Shown: positions 1 to 8,361 of the stretch, piece after piece | How positions within the stretch are numbered: the first letter of the stretch is position 1 | Layout of the letters: each line of letters opens with the position of its first letter | NCBI GenBank assembly: GCA_963678575.2 | Contig: CAXXHV010000002.1 | Location: 1,054,001-1,118,000 of the forward strand | Direction: 5' to 3' | DNA: 64,000 nucleotides | Source: Pleomorphochaeta sp963678575 | GTDB taxonomy: Bacteria > Spirochaetota > Spirochaetia > Sphaerochaetales > Sphaerochaetaceae | Program-made: the position numbers and the translations under genes | Notes under the pieces: generated by a model | Told to the model about the DNA's origin: nothing | Databases searched by the model: none | What the model saw: only the letters and a program-made list of their open reading frames with translations

Positions 1-631
1 CATCTTTATAATCTTCACTCATTTTATTAACAATTTCTCTCCAAAGTTGAGAAGAATTTAAAATATTTGCTTTATCAACACTTGTAAGTTTTTTACCTCT
101 AATTAATGAAATTTCAAAAGCTTTTTTTACAATTCTTTCAATTTCATCTTTTCTATAAGTAAGAGTATCATAGGCACTATTTTCGTCTCTGCCTCTTTCT
201 CCAAAATAGATACCACCTGTTAATTCTCTTACAACCATAATATCAAGACCATCACCAATTATTTCATCTTTTAATGGGCAAGCATCTTTTAATTGAGGAT
301 ACATAACAGCAGGTCTTAAATTACAAAATAAATTTAAAGCGCTTCTTAGTCCTAATAGAGCTTTTTCTGGTCTTAATTCAGAAGCAACATTATCCCATTT
401 TGGACCACCAACAGCTCCTAATAGAACTGAATCACAAGCTTTACAAGTATCTAAACTTTCTTGTGGTAATGGATTATTAAATTTATCAATAGCAGCACCA
501 CCAGCTATTACTTCTTTATATTCAACATTATGGTTAAATTTCTTTGCAACTTTATCTAAAACTTTTACTGCTTCATCAATAATATCAGGACCAATACCGT
601 CCCCTTTTACTAGTGCTATTTTCATATCCAT
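1..631 (-). CDS. leuB: 3-isopropylmalate dehydrogenase, partial (C-terminus beyond window)
   Basis: LeuB oxidises and decarboxylates 3-isopropylmalate to 2-oxoisocaproate with NAD+, the third step of leucine synthesis. About 210 N-terminal residues are present and the frame is still open at base 1, so roughly the last 150 residues lie outside. Visible family signatures include the N-terminal ALVKGDGIGPDI, the GAVGGPKWD segment, LRPEKALLGLR and the substrate-binding VVRELTGGIYFG. I chose the ATG at 631 because GGAG lies 12 bases upstream of it; a second in-frame ATG at 625 is further away. The start is 3 bases after the leuD stop, so it is the last visible gene of the leader-ilvNC-leuA-cimA-leuCDB operon. 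Family assignment is secure. Confidence 0.95.
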   Translation of the reverse strand, partial: MDMKIALVKGDGIGPDIIDEAVKVLDKVAKKFNHNVEYKEVIAGGAAIDKFNNPLPQESLDTCKACDSVLLGAVGGPKWDNVASELRPEKALLGLRSALNLFCNLRPAVMYPQLKDACPLKDEIIGDGLDIMVVRELTGGIYFGERGRDENSAYDTLTYRKDEIERIVKKAFEISLIRGKKLTSVDKANILNSSQLWREIVNKMSEDYKD

Positions 632-634
632 AAT

Positions 635-1132
635 CTATTTATTCTCCTCTTTGTTTTTGATATATGCTGCAAGTCCACCAGCTTTTATTAATTCTTGCAT
701 AAAAGGAGGAAATGGTTCTGCTTGGAATTCTTTATTTTTTGTAACATTAGTAATTTTACCTGTATCAAAATTAACTTCCACTTCATCTCCACTTTCAATA
801 TTATCGCAAGCTTCTGGACATTCTAAAATTGGAAGACCAATATTCAAAGAATTTCTATAAAAAATTCTTGCAAAAGATTTCGCTATAACACAAGAAATTC
901 CGCTTGCTTTTATTGCAATAGGAGCATGTTCTCTTGAAGAACCACAACCAAAGTTTTTATCTCCAACAATTATATCTCCATCTTTAACATTAGTTGCAAA
1001 ATTTTCATCAATATCTTCCATACAATGTTTTGCAAGTTCACTATGAACTGAAGTATTTAAATATCTTGCTGGAATTATTACATCAGTATCTACATTATCT
1101 CCGTATCTAAAAACACTACCTTTACTTTTCAT
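635..1132 (-). CDS. leuD: 3-isopropylmalate dehydratase small subunit
   Basis: LeuD is the small (swivel) subunit of isopropylmalate isomerase and pairs with LeuC to convert 2-isopropylmalate to 3-isopropylmalate. In organisms with CimA the same enzyme also isomerises citramalate. The 165 residues match the short LeuD class. Visible signatures are DNVDTDVIIPARYLN near the N-terminus and the GCGSSREHAP loop near residues 62-71, which shapes substrate choice. AAGGAG precedes the ATG, and the gene starts 5 bases after the leuC stop, consistent with translational coupling. Confidence 0.95.
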   Translation of the reverse strand: MKSKGSVFRYGDNVDTDVIIPARYLNTSVHSELAKHCMEDIDENFATNVKDGDIIVGDKNFGCGSSREHAPIAIKASGISCVIAKSFARIFYRNSLNIGLPILECPEACDNIESGDEVEVNFDTGKITNVTKNKEFQAEPFPPFMQELIKAGGLAAYIKNKEENK

Positions 1133-1137
1133 TTTGA

Positions 1138-2406
1138 TTAATTCTCCTTGATTGTATTTGGATCTGTAATGAAGCCAGTAATGGCACTTGCTGCAGCAAC
1201 TTCAGGTCCAGCTAAATATACTTCTGATTTTACATGTCCCATTCTTCCAACAAAGTTTCTGTTTGTTGTTGAAACAGCTCTTTCACCTTCTGCCAATATA
1301 CCCATATGACCACCTAAACAAGGGCCACAGGTTGGAGTAGATACAGCACAACCGGAATCAATAAAGATATCAAATAGGCCTTCATGCATTGCATCTTTCC
1401 AAATTTGTTGTGTAGCAGGAAGAACGATACATCTTACTTTATTACTTATTTTATGGCCTTTTAAAATATTTGCAGCTTTTCTTAAATCAGAAAGTCTTCC
1501 ATTTGTACATGAACCTATTACAACTTGATGGATTTCTATTTCACCAAATTCATCAAAGGTTTTAGCATTTTCTGGTAAATGTGGGAAAGAAACAGTACTT
1601 TTTATTTGTGATAAATCAATATCATAAACTTTTTCGTATTCAGCATCACTATCTGCTTCATAAATTGTTGGCTCCTTTGCTCCATGGGCTTTTAAATACT
1701 CTAGAGTAATTTCATCAACAGGGAATATTCCATTTTTACCACCAGCTTCAATTGCCATATTAGCGACAGTGAATCTATCATCAATTGTTAAATTTTTTAC
1801 ACCAGAACCAGCAAATTCCATGCTTTGGTAAAGCGCTCCATCTACACCAATCATTCCTATTATATGCAAGATTAAGTCTTTACCACCAACATTCTTATTA
1901 AACTTTCCAAATAAGTTAAATTTGATAGCTGTAGGAATTTTAAACCAAGCTTGACCAGTTGCCATGCCGCATGCCATGTCTGTTGAACCAACACCTGTTG
2001 AAAATGCTCCTAATGCACCATAGGTACAAGTATGAGAATCAGCACCAATAATTAAATCACCAGCAGTTACTAACCCTTGCTCAGGAAGAAGTGCATGTTC
2101 TACACCCATTTGACCAACTTCGAAATAATTTGTAATTTCATTTTTTCTTGCAAATTGTCTCATACAATTACATTGTTCAGCTGCTTTTATATCTTTATTT
2201 GGAGCAAAATGATCAGGTACTAAAGCAATCTTATCTTTATTAAATACATCTTTTTTACCAAATTTATCGAACTCTTTAATAGCAACTGGAGCAGTAATAT
2301 CATTACCTAATACTAAATCCACATTAGCCATAATTAATTGACCAGCTCTTACAGAATCTAATCCTGCTTTTTGTGCTAGTAACTTTTGTGACATTGTCAT
2401 ACCCAT
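1138..2406 (-). CDS. leuC: 3-isopropylmalate dehydratase large subunit
   Basis: LeuC is the aconitase-family large subunit that binds the [4Fe-4S] cluster. Cluster cysteines are visible in VIGSCTNGRL and in the TPTCGPCLGGH segment; the ADSHTCTYG motif near the N-terminal third is also typical. The ATG at 2406 was chosen because AGGAG lies 10 bases upstream; a longer frame from 2439 would overlap cimA and adds an unlikely N-terminus. The resulting 422 residues fit the LeuC class found with short LeuD proteins. It lies between cimA and leuD, suggesting shared use for leucine and the citramalate route to isoleucine. Confidence 0.95.
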   Translation of the reverse strand: MGMTMSQKLLAQKAGLDSVRAGQLIMANVDLVLGNDITAPVAIKEFDKFGKKDVFNKDKIALVPDHFAPNKDIKAAEQCNCMRQFARKNEITNYFEVGQMGVEHALLPEQGLVTAGDLIIGADSHTCTYGALGAFSTGVGSTDMACGMATGQAWFKIPTAIKFNLFGKFNKNVGGKDLILHIIGMIGVDGALYQSMEFAGSGVKNLTIDDRFTVANMAIEAGGKNGIFPVDEITLEYLKAHGAKEPTIYEADSDAEYEKVYDIDLSQIKSTVSFPHLPENAKTFDEFGEIEIHQVVIGSCTNGRLSDLRKAANILKGHKISNKVRCIVLPATQQIWKDAMHEGLFDIFIDSGCAVSTPTCGPCLGGHMGILAEGERAVSTTNRNFVGRMGHVKSEVYLAGPEVAAASAITGFITDPNTIKEN

Positions 2407-2419
2407 AATTTTATATCTC

Positions 2420-4009
2420 CTATTTTGCTGGCTCAACACCAGAATCTTCTAAGTACCATGCTATACTATCGCTTAAAGCTTGCCAGCTCGCTGCAATAAT
2501 GTCGTGATTTACCCCAACTGTATTCCAAGTTTTCTTCCCATTAGTTGATTCAATTAATACTCTTACAATTGATGCTGTTGCATCTAATGAATCTAAAACT
2601 CTAACTTTATAGTCACTAAGATATACATCTTTAAGAATTGGATAAAAAGGTTCAAGGACTTTTCTAAGTGCTTTATCTAAAGCATTTACAGGACCTGCAC
2701 CTTCTTCTGCAGTAATAGCACTTTCACCTGCTACTTCTACTTTTATCATTGCAATATGAGGAGTATCTTGTACTCCGACATCGTAATATTCTTTTCCTAG
2801 AGTTTGATAATGAGAAAGTTTAAAATATGATTTCTCAATACCAATATGTCTTCTAATTAATAAGTCAAAAGAGGCTTCAGCTCCTTCAAATTGATAACCG
2901 CAAGCTTCTAATTCTTTTAACTCATTAACTAAATCATATACTCTCTTATCATTTGAATTAAATATTGGATAATTCTTTTTAATTTTTTCTAATAATAAAG
3001 CTTTACCTGCAACTTCACTTGTCAACAATCTTCTAGTATTTCCTATTAATGTTGGTTCCATATGTTCAAATGAAATAGGATTTTTTCTAACTCCATCAAT
3101 ATGCATACCACCTTTGTGAGCGAAAGAACTTCTTCCTATAAATGGAGATAGTTTAGGTATCCTTACATTTGATATTTCAGCAACTTCATGAGCTATTGTT
3201 GTTAATTGTGAAAAAATACTATCATCAAGGCAATTAACATTCATTTTAAACTTTAAATTACAAATTACTTCAATTAAATTTGCATTCCCACATCTTTCCC
3301 CAAAGCCTAAAAGGGTTCCTTGAATATGTCTAGCTCCTGCTTCATATGATAATAATGAAGAAGCTACAGCAACACCTCCGTCATTGTGAGCATGAATACC
3401 AATTATAATATCAGGATATCTTTTTACTATATCTCGAGTTATTTCTTTTATTTCAGAAGGCAGCGCTCCACCCCTTGTTTCACAAAGAACAAGTTTAGTA
3501 GCACCTCCTTCTAATGCTGCATCTAAAGTCTTAATTGCATACTCTTTATTAGCTTTGTAGCCATCAAAAAAATGTTCAGCATCAAAAAATACTTCTTTAT
3601 TATTATCTTTCAAGAATCTAATAGTATCTCTTATCATCTCTAAGTTTTCATCTAAAGTTGTATGAATAATATCTGTAACATGGAAATCCCAAGATTTACC
3701 AAAAATACAAATTGTATCAACACCGCATTCAATAATAGCTTGTAAATTACTGTCATCTGCTGCATTAGAGTTATATCTTCTGGTTGAACCAAAAGCTACT
3801 AACTTAGAGTAATCTAAATTAATCTTTTTTAATTCATTAAATAATATTATGTCTTTAGGATTCGAACCTGGGTTTCCTGCTTCAATATAATCAATTTTTA
3901 ATTGATCTAATAATTTTACAAGCTTTAGTTTATCTGATACCGAAAAACTTATTCCTTCTGCTTGAGAACCATCTCTCAAAGTTGAATCAAATATTTCTAC
4001 ACCATTCAT
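2420..4009 (-). CDS. cimA: (R)-citramalate synthase, CimA-type
   Basis: A DRE-TIM metallolyase that condenses acetyl-CoA with an oxoacid. Length (529 residues) and the N-terminal IFDSTLRDGSQAEGI match the CimA class, which uses pyruvate to make citramalate for threonine-independent isoleucine synthesis. Metal/catalytic elements include DSTLRDG (residues 8-14) and GIHAHNDGG (about 204-212). The C-terminal third is a LeuA-type allosteric domain. The start follows GAGGG within the end of leuA, 3 bases after its stop, so the two are coupled. A 2-isopropylmalate synthase isoform is possible, but a clear LeuA lies directly upstream, which favours CimA. Confidence 0.88.
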   Translation of the reverse strand: MNGVEIFDSTLRDGSQAEGISFSVSDKLKLVKLLDQLKIDYIEAGNPGSNPKDIILFNELKKINLDYSKLVAFGSTRRYNSNAADDSNLQAIIECGVDTICIFGKSWDFHVTDIIHTTLDENLEMIRDTIRFLKDNNKEVFFDAEHFFDGYKANKEYAIKTLDAALEGGATKLVLCETRGGALPSEIKEITRDIVKRYPDIIIGIHAHNDGGVAVASSLLSYEAGARHIQGTLLGFGERCGNANLIEVICNLKFKMNVNCLDDSIFSQLTTIAHEVAEISNVRIPKLSPFIGRSSFAHKGGMHIDGVRKNPISFEHMEPTLIGNTRRLLTSEVAGKALLLEKIKKNYPIFNSNDKRVYDLVNELKELEACGYQFEGAEASFDLLIRRHIGIEKSYFKLSHYQTLGKEYYDVGVQDTPHIAMIKVEVAGESAITAEEGAGPVNALDKALRKVLEPFYPILKDVYLSDYKVRVLDSLDATASIVRVLIESTNGKKTWNTVGVNHDIIAASWQALSDSIAWYLEDSGVEPAK

Positions 4010-4012
4010 TTA

Positions 4013-5611
4013 CTATCCCTCATTCTTTTTATCACTATGACCTACAAGCATATCATCTGATAAATCCATTTGCTGTGCATTAATTGAAGAACCTAAGGCT
4101 GAGCCTGTACTGTTTATCATATGATTTACAGCAGCAAGAGTTGAAAGAATTGAAGCTTCAATTACATCAGTTGAGACACCTCTACCTCTGTAGAATTCTT
4201 CCCCATCTGTTATTTTTACAAAAACTTCACCCTGAGCATCACGATGTTCTGTAACAGCATTTAGACTATAATCACAAAGACCAAATGGATGCTTTACAAT
4301 TTTTTCAACAGCTCTAATTGCAGCATAAACAGGGCCGGAACCAACAGCAACTTCTTCAAATTTCTTACCTTTATGAAGTAAAGTTACACAAGCTGTACTT
4401 GTCATCATGTTTCCACTATTTACAACAAATTTGTCAAGAGTCCAATCATTTGCACCCCAACTTTCACTTGATTCAACTAGTGCCAAAAGGTCTCTATTAC
4501 TGATGGTTTTCTTTCTATCACATAAAGCTTTAAATTCTTTAAATAATCTATTTGCTTCATCTTTCTCTAAAGGATACCCTAAGTCTTCCATCCTTTTAAC
4601 AAAAGCATGTTGACCTGAATGTTTCCCTAAAATAAATTCCGTTTTTACTAAACCTACACTTTCTGGAGTCATTATCTCATATGTTTTTGCATTTGCCATA
4701 ATTCCATGTTGATGAATTCCCGATTCATGAGCAAATGCATTAGCTCCAATAATAGCCTTTGAAGGGAACGGTTTAATGTTTGTAATTGAAGATAATGCTC
4801 TCGCTGTTTTATAAATTTCTTTTGAATTTACATCAATAGTATATGGATAAATATCGTTACGAGTTTTAATCGCCATTGTTAATTCTTCAATTGCAGTATT
4901 ACCAGCTCTTTCTCCAATTCCACAAATAGTCCCTTCAACTTGTCTTGCTCCAGCTTTGATAGCAGCTAATGAGTTTGCAAGTCCAAGACCTAAATCATTG
5001 TGACAATGAGCACTTAATATTGCTTTATCTACATTTGGAACTTTGTTTAAAACTGTTTTAAACATAGTTTCAATATCTAAAGGAGTAGCATAACCGACAG
5101 TATCAGGAAGATTAACTGTTTTAGCACCAGCTTTAATTACAGCTTCAACAACTCTACACATATAATCTAAATCTGTACGTGTTGCATCCTCTAATGAAAA
5201 CTCAACATCAGGACATAAATTTCTAGCATACTTGACCATTTTTATTGATCTATCAAGAGCTTCTTCTTTAGTCATTTTTAATTTATATTGCAAATGCAAA
5301 TCACTTGTTGCTAAAAATGTATGAATTCTTGGGTTTCTCGCATTTTTTGTAGCTTGATAACTAGCGTCAATATCTTTTTCAAGAGCTCTTGAAAGGGATG
5401 CAATAATTAAATCTTCTGCATTATCAGCTATAGCTTTAACAGCTTCAAAATCGCCAGGACTTGCTATTGCAAAACCAGCTTCAATAACATTTACCCCGAG
5501 TTTTTCTAGTCTCTTAGCCATCTTAAGTTTTTCTTCTAAATTCATACTATAGCCTGGAGCTTGTTCTCCGTCTCTAAGGGTTGTATCAAAAATGATAATT
5601 TGATCTTGCAT
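4013..5611 (-). CDS. leuA: 2-isopropylmalate synthase
   Basis: LeuA condenses acetyl-CoA with 2-oxoisovalerate, the committed step of leucine synthesis. Motifs: IFDTTLRDGEQAPG at the N-terminus, SAHCHNDLGLG (metal-binding His pair) mid-protein, and the FVNSGN/AVGSGPVYAAIRA region of the C-terminal leucine-sensing domain. The ATG at 5611 has GGAGG five bases upstream and gives 532 residues; a frame from 5623 would start inside this ribosome binding site. It is separated from ilvC by 145 bases containing a strong stem-loop, and is followed by cimA after 3 bases. Confidence 0.95.
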   Translation of the reverse strand: MQDQIIIFDTTLRDGEQAPGYSMNLEEKLKMAKRLEKLGVNVIEAGFAIASPGDFEAVKAIADNAEDLIIASLSRALEKDIDASYQATKNARNPRIHTFLATSDLHLQYKLKMTKEEALDRSIKMVKYARNLCPDVEFSLEDATRTDLDYMCRVVEAVIKAGAKTVNLPDTVGYATPLDIETMFKTVLNKVPNVDKAILSAHCHNDLGLGLANSLAAIKAGARQVEGTICGIGERAGNTAIEELTMAIKTRNDIYPYTIDVNSKEIYKTARALSSITNIKPFPSKAIIGANAFAHESGIHQHGIMANAKTYEIMTPESVGLVKTEFILGKHSGQHAFVKRMEDLGYPLEKDEANRLFKEFKALCDRKKTISNRDLLALVESSESWGANDWTLDKFVVNSGNMMTSTACVTLLHKGKKFEEVAVGSGPVYAAIRAVEKIVKHPFGLCDYSLNAVTEHRDAQGEVFVKITDGEEFYRGRGVSTDVIEASILSTLAAVNHMINSTGSALGSSINAQQMDLSDDMLVGHSDKKNEG

Positions 5612-5710
5612 TATTGCCTCCATATTACTTTTTTTTTAATTCAAGAAAACTAGATAAAAAACTAATTATAAATATTTTACCTATTTCACTTAAATTAATT
5701 ACTATTATTA

Positions 5711-5746
5711 TTTTCCCTCTATTCAAAACAATGAATGGAGGGAAAA
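5711..5746 (-). other. Stem-loop between ilvC and leuA
   Basis: Arms at 5711-5724 and 5733-5746 are complementary over 14 bases with a single G-T wobble, enclosing an 8-base loop. The core is CCCTC/GAGGG. On the minus strand it follows the ilvC stop by about 10 bases and is not followed by a clean T run (TAATAATAG), so it is a poor intrinsic terminator. It may be a partial terminator or an mRNA-stability or processing element that sets ilvC versus leuA output. Confidence 0.6.
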
Positions 5747-5756
5747 TTTAGAAAAA

Positions 5757-6749
5757 CTATTTCTTTAACCAACTCATCAAAGATCTTAGTTTTTTACCTG
5801 TAGCTTCAAGAAGACTTTCACTTTCAATTCTTCTCTTTGCATTGAAATAAGGTCTCTTAACTTGGTTTTCTAATAACCAATTTCTTGCAAAAGTACCTTC
5901 TTGGATATCTGTTAATACATTTTTCATTGCATCTTTAGATTCTTGAGTAATAATTTTATCGCCAGTTATATAATCACCATATTCAGCAGTATCTGAAATA
6001 GAATATCTCATGTAAGAAAGACCACCTTGGTTAATTAAATCAACGATTAATTTCATTTCATGACAACATTCAAAATATGCCATTTCTGGTTGATATCCAG
6101 CTTCAACTAAAGTATCAAAGCCAGCTTTAATTAAGGCACTTACGCCACCACAAAGAACTGCTTGTTCACCAAATAAATCTGTTTCAGTTTCTTCTTTAAA
6201 GCTTGTTTCAAAAATACCTGCTCTACCTGCGCCAAGACCTTTAGCATAAGCTTTAGCAACTTCCATACTATCACCACTTGGGTCTTGATTAACACAAACA
6301 AGAGAAGGAACACCTTTGCCTTCAACAAATTGAGATCTTACTGTATGACCAGGTCCTTTTGGAGCAATCATTATTACATTAACGTCACTTGGAGGAGCTA
6401 TTTGACCAAAATGAATATTAAAACCATGAGCAAAAGCTAAATAATCACCTTTATCTAAATTATCTTTAATTGCACTATCATAAAGGGAAGATTGTTTTTC
6501 ATCTGGAACTAACATCATAATAACTTGTGCAGCTTTAGCAGCATCTTTTGCTTCCATTACTTTTAAGCCAGCATCTTCTGCTATTTTCCAACTTTTTGAT
6601 CCTTTATAAAGACCAACTACAACATCTACACCACTTTCTTGTAAATTTAATGCGTGAGCATGACCTTGGCTACCATAACCAATAATTGCTACTGTTTTAC
6701 CTTCTAGGTACTTAAAATCTGCATCACTGTCATAATACATTTTACTCAT
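5757..6749 (-). CDS. ilvC: Ketol-acid reductoisomerase (NADP+), class I
   Basis: IlvC isomerises and reduces 2-acetolactate or 2-aceto-2-hydroxybutyrate in valine, leucine and isoleucine synthesis. The Rossmann motif GYGSQGHAHALNL lies near residues 24-36, the conserved APKGPG segment follows mid-protein, and the C-terminal knotted domain carries the metal-binding glutamates (ETETDLFGEQ and the FECCHEMKLI region). About 330 residues is the normal class I length. I chose the ATG at 6749, which has AAAGGA eight bases upstream; the in-frame ATG at 6758 overlaps that site. It follows ilvN after 47 bases in the same operon. Confidence 0.95.
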   Translation of the reverse strand: MSKMYYDSDADFKYLEGKTVAIIGYGSQGHAHALNLQESGVDVVVGLYKGSKSWKIAEDAGLKVMEAKDAAKAAQVIMMLVPDEKQSSLYDSAIKDNLDKGDYLAFAHGFNIHFGQIAPPSDVNVIMIAPKGPGHTVRSQFVEGKGVPSLVCVNQDPSGDSMEVAKAYAKGLGAGRAGIFETSFKEETETDLFGEQAVLCGGVSALIKAGFDTLVEAGYQPEMAYFECCHEMKLIVDLINQGGLSYMRYSISDTAEYGDYITGDKIITQESKDAMKNVLTDIQEGTFARNWLLENQVKRPYFNAKRRIESESLLEATGKKLRSLMSWLKK

Positions 6750-6796
6750 TTTTCTCATCCTTTGGCTTTAGCCATTTTTTGATTTTGTTATTATTT

Positions 6797-7324
6797 TTAT
6801 AGCATCTCGTATGGAGCATTTTTTAATGCTGTAGCTCCACGACCTATTGCTGTAATCCCGGTTCTAGTAAGTTCAACTATTCCATAAGGAGTAGCTAAAT
6901 CTAAAAATGATTGAATTTTTTGATTACTTCCTGTTAATTGAAGAGTAATTGTTTCAAGAGTTACATCAACAACTTTAGCTTTAAATAATTCACTCAATTC
7001 AATTACATTTGTTCTATTTCCATCTTTTGTAGAAAGTTTAATCAAAATTAATTCGCTTTGAATTCCATTTTCATCAGTAATTATTGAAACTCTATAAACA
7101 TCTATTAGTTTTTCAACTTGATTTTTAATTTGCTTGACTATAGAAGTATCCCCCAAAATAACAATTGTAATTCTACTTACATCATTATCATTTGTTCTTC
7201 CGACACTTAGACTATCGATGTTATAGCCTCTTCTTGAAAAGAGCCCCACTACTCTTTGCAAAACACCAGAATGGTTTTTTACAAGCAGTGATAATGTAAA
7301 TCTCATCTCTTTAAAATCTTCCAT
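6797..7324 (-). CDS. ilvN: Acetolactate synthase small (regulatory) subunit
   Basis: The regulatory subunit binds branched-chain amino acids (typically valine) and activates the catalytic subunit IlvB. The N-terminal ACT domain is recognisable from FTLSLLVKNHSGVLQRVVGLFSRRGYNIDSLSVG (described here in parts: VKNHSGVLQRV and RRGYNIDSLSVG). A second C-terminal domain follows, and 175 residues is typical. The ATG at 7324 has AAAGGAG eight bases upstream. It is the first protein gene after the Ile/Leu/Val leader peptide. The catalytic ilvB is not adjacent and is absent from this window, which is unusual because ilvB and ilvN are commonly paired. Confidence 0.93.
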   Translation of the reverse strand: MEDFKEMRFTLSLLVKNHSGVLQRVVGLFSRRGYNIDSLSVGRTNDNDVSRITIVILGDTSIVKQIKNQVEKLIDVYRVSIITDENGIQSELILIKLSTKDGNRTNVIELSELFKAKVVDVTLETITLQLTGSNQKIQSFLDLATPYGIVELTRTGITAIGRGATALKNAPYEML

Positions 7325-7353
7325 GTTGTTTACTCCTTTACAAAATGGGTATA

Positions 7354-7395
7354 GTAAATCACTCCCTATATATTTTTACTTTGGGAGGTCTTTAC
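7354..7395 (-). other. Leader stem-loop in front of ilvN
   Basis: On the minus strand the pairs are GTAAA (7395-7391) with TTTAC (7358-7354), and CTCCC (7387-7383) with GGGAG (7366-7362), separated by symmetric 3-base internal loops. It lies between the 3:4-like hairpin of the leader and the ilvN ribosome binding site (AAAGGAG, 7339-7333). No T run follows it, so a role in translation or RNA stability is more likely than intrinsic termination. Confidence 0.5.
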
Positions 7396-7428
7396 CACGG
7401 TCCTTAGCATAATTTCTATGCCCCGTGG
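7395..7428 (-). other. Attenuator-type hairpin after the ilv leader peptide
   Basis: The stem is CCACGG (7428-7423) with CCGTGG (7400-7395), and an inner stem GCATA (7421-7417) with TATGC (7411-7407). It starts at the base after the leader peptide stop codon. Its left arm CCAC can instead pair with GTGG at 7494-7491, which itself pairs with CCAC at 7507-7504 inside the leader ORF. These segments give the 1:2, 2:3, 3:4 choice expected of a ribosome-mediated attenuator. There is no U run, so termination, if any, would need another mechanism. Confidence 0.65.
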
Positions 7429-7548
7429 CTACATAATAATAAGTAGGCTGGATAAAATAAGGACTAAAATTAAAGCAATAAGGAGAACGACCACATCGAT
7501 AATGTGGACTAAGATGATGTTTGATAATGTTGTAAAAATATTTCTCAT
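7429..7548 (-). CDS. Branched-chain amino acid leader peptide (ilvL-like)
   Basis: A 39-codon frame, ATG at 7548 to TAG at 7429, lies between the promoter and ilvN. I translated it by hand: 10 Ile, 10 Leu and 5 Val, so 25 of 39 residues are the three products of the operon, including the runs VVVLLIALILVLIL and LLII near the end. GGAAG lies upstream at a slightly long spacing. A stem-loop begins directly after the stop. The peptide itself is presumably disposable: ribosome stalling at scarce Ile/Leu/Val-tRNA would change leader RNA folding. The alternative is a small membrane peptide, since I/L/V is also hydrophobic, but its position and the switchable hairpins favour a leader. Confidence 0.8.
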   Translation of the reverse strand: MRNIFTTLSNIILVHIIDVVVLLIALILVLILSSLLIIM

Positions 7549-7586
7549 CTTTAATTTTCTTCCTTGCTTTTAATTTATATGTCTAT

Positions 7587-7615
7587 AATCTATTTTATTT
7601 AGCAAAATAGGTCAA
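7587..7615 (-). promoter_or_regulatory. Sigma-70-type promoter of the ilv-leu operon
   Basis: TTGACC (7615-7610) and TAGATT (7592-7587) are separated by 17 bases on the minus strand. Transcription would begin near 7580, about 30 bases before the leader peptide ATG. No other good promoter lies between here and ilvN. Confidence 0.6.
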
Positions 7616-8298
7616 TACAAATATAGATTTTTTTATGCAATTTTATGCATATATATTCTTTTATTATACATAAAGTTGAAATACGCAAATTTTACTATCT
7701 AAATTTACAATTATATTAACATATAAATTACTAATAAGACAAATTAAATATCTATTTTGTAATTAACAATGTAATAATAATAAACAATATTAGAATCAAA
7801 TCCAATAAAAATTAAAAATTCTTAATAATATAAATTTAATAAAAAGTTAATTCATTTTTTTATTATATAACAATAATTACATTCCTCTAGATTATAATTA
7901 CTAAATTCAAAATCTAACAAGTTATTTTAGAATGAGTCAAACTTATTCGATTATCTAATTAATTAGATCTTTTAAGGAGCATATATAAATAATTTTTAAA
8001 TTAAAAAAACAACGAAAAATAAATATATAATTTGGAACATTAACTCTGTGTTTAAGAAGAATAATATAATTATAATTTTTTTCTATTAGATAAATAATTA
8101 TAATTATTAAAGTTAAGAGTATTTAAATAAATATTTAAAAGTATAACTAATTTAAAATATTTTTAACTTTATATTCACAAAAATAAGTTTATTATGTATA
8201 GTTATTCATATATTCAAATTTTGTGAAAAAATATGTGCTTTTTTTTTTAAATAAATATTATTTAGAAAAATATTCTTTTTACTTATTAAATATTAAAG
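7616..8298. other. AT-rich intergenic spacer
   Basis: About 680 bases between the ilv promoter and the promoter of the AraC-type gene. I see no open frame with a ribosome binding site and no RNA gene. An AAGGAG-like stretch near 7972 is not followed by a start codon. The base composition is extremely AT-rich, consistent with a divergent regulatory spacer. Confidence 0.5.
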
Positions 8299-8326
8299 TT
8301 GTGATATTATATATGCAATATATAAT
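8299..8326 (+). promoter_or_regulatory. Promoter with overlapping 21-bp palindrome
   Basis: TTGTGA (8299-8304) and TATAAT (8321-8326) are 16 bases apart and face the AraC-type gene at 8362. The spacer and -10 box are covered by a perfect inverted repeat, ATTATATAT/ATATATAAT (8306-8314 and 8318-8326) around GCA. It could be an operator, possibly autoregulatory, though AT-only palindromes are easy to find in such DNA. Confidence 0.45.
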
Positions 8327-8361
8327 TTATTTGTATTATTAAAATAAAAGGAAAATGTTTT

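Noticed and set aside
7320..7560. T-box riboswitch as the ilv regulator
   Set aside because: No AGGGTGGNACCGCG-type antiterminator or specifier loop; the I/L/V codon-rich peptide explains the region better.
7960..8000. AAGGAG-like ribosome site near 7972
   Set aside because: It is followed by ATATATAAATAA with no start codon and no frame, so it is chance AT-rich sequence.
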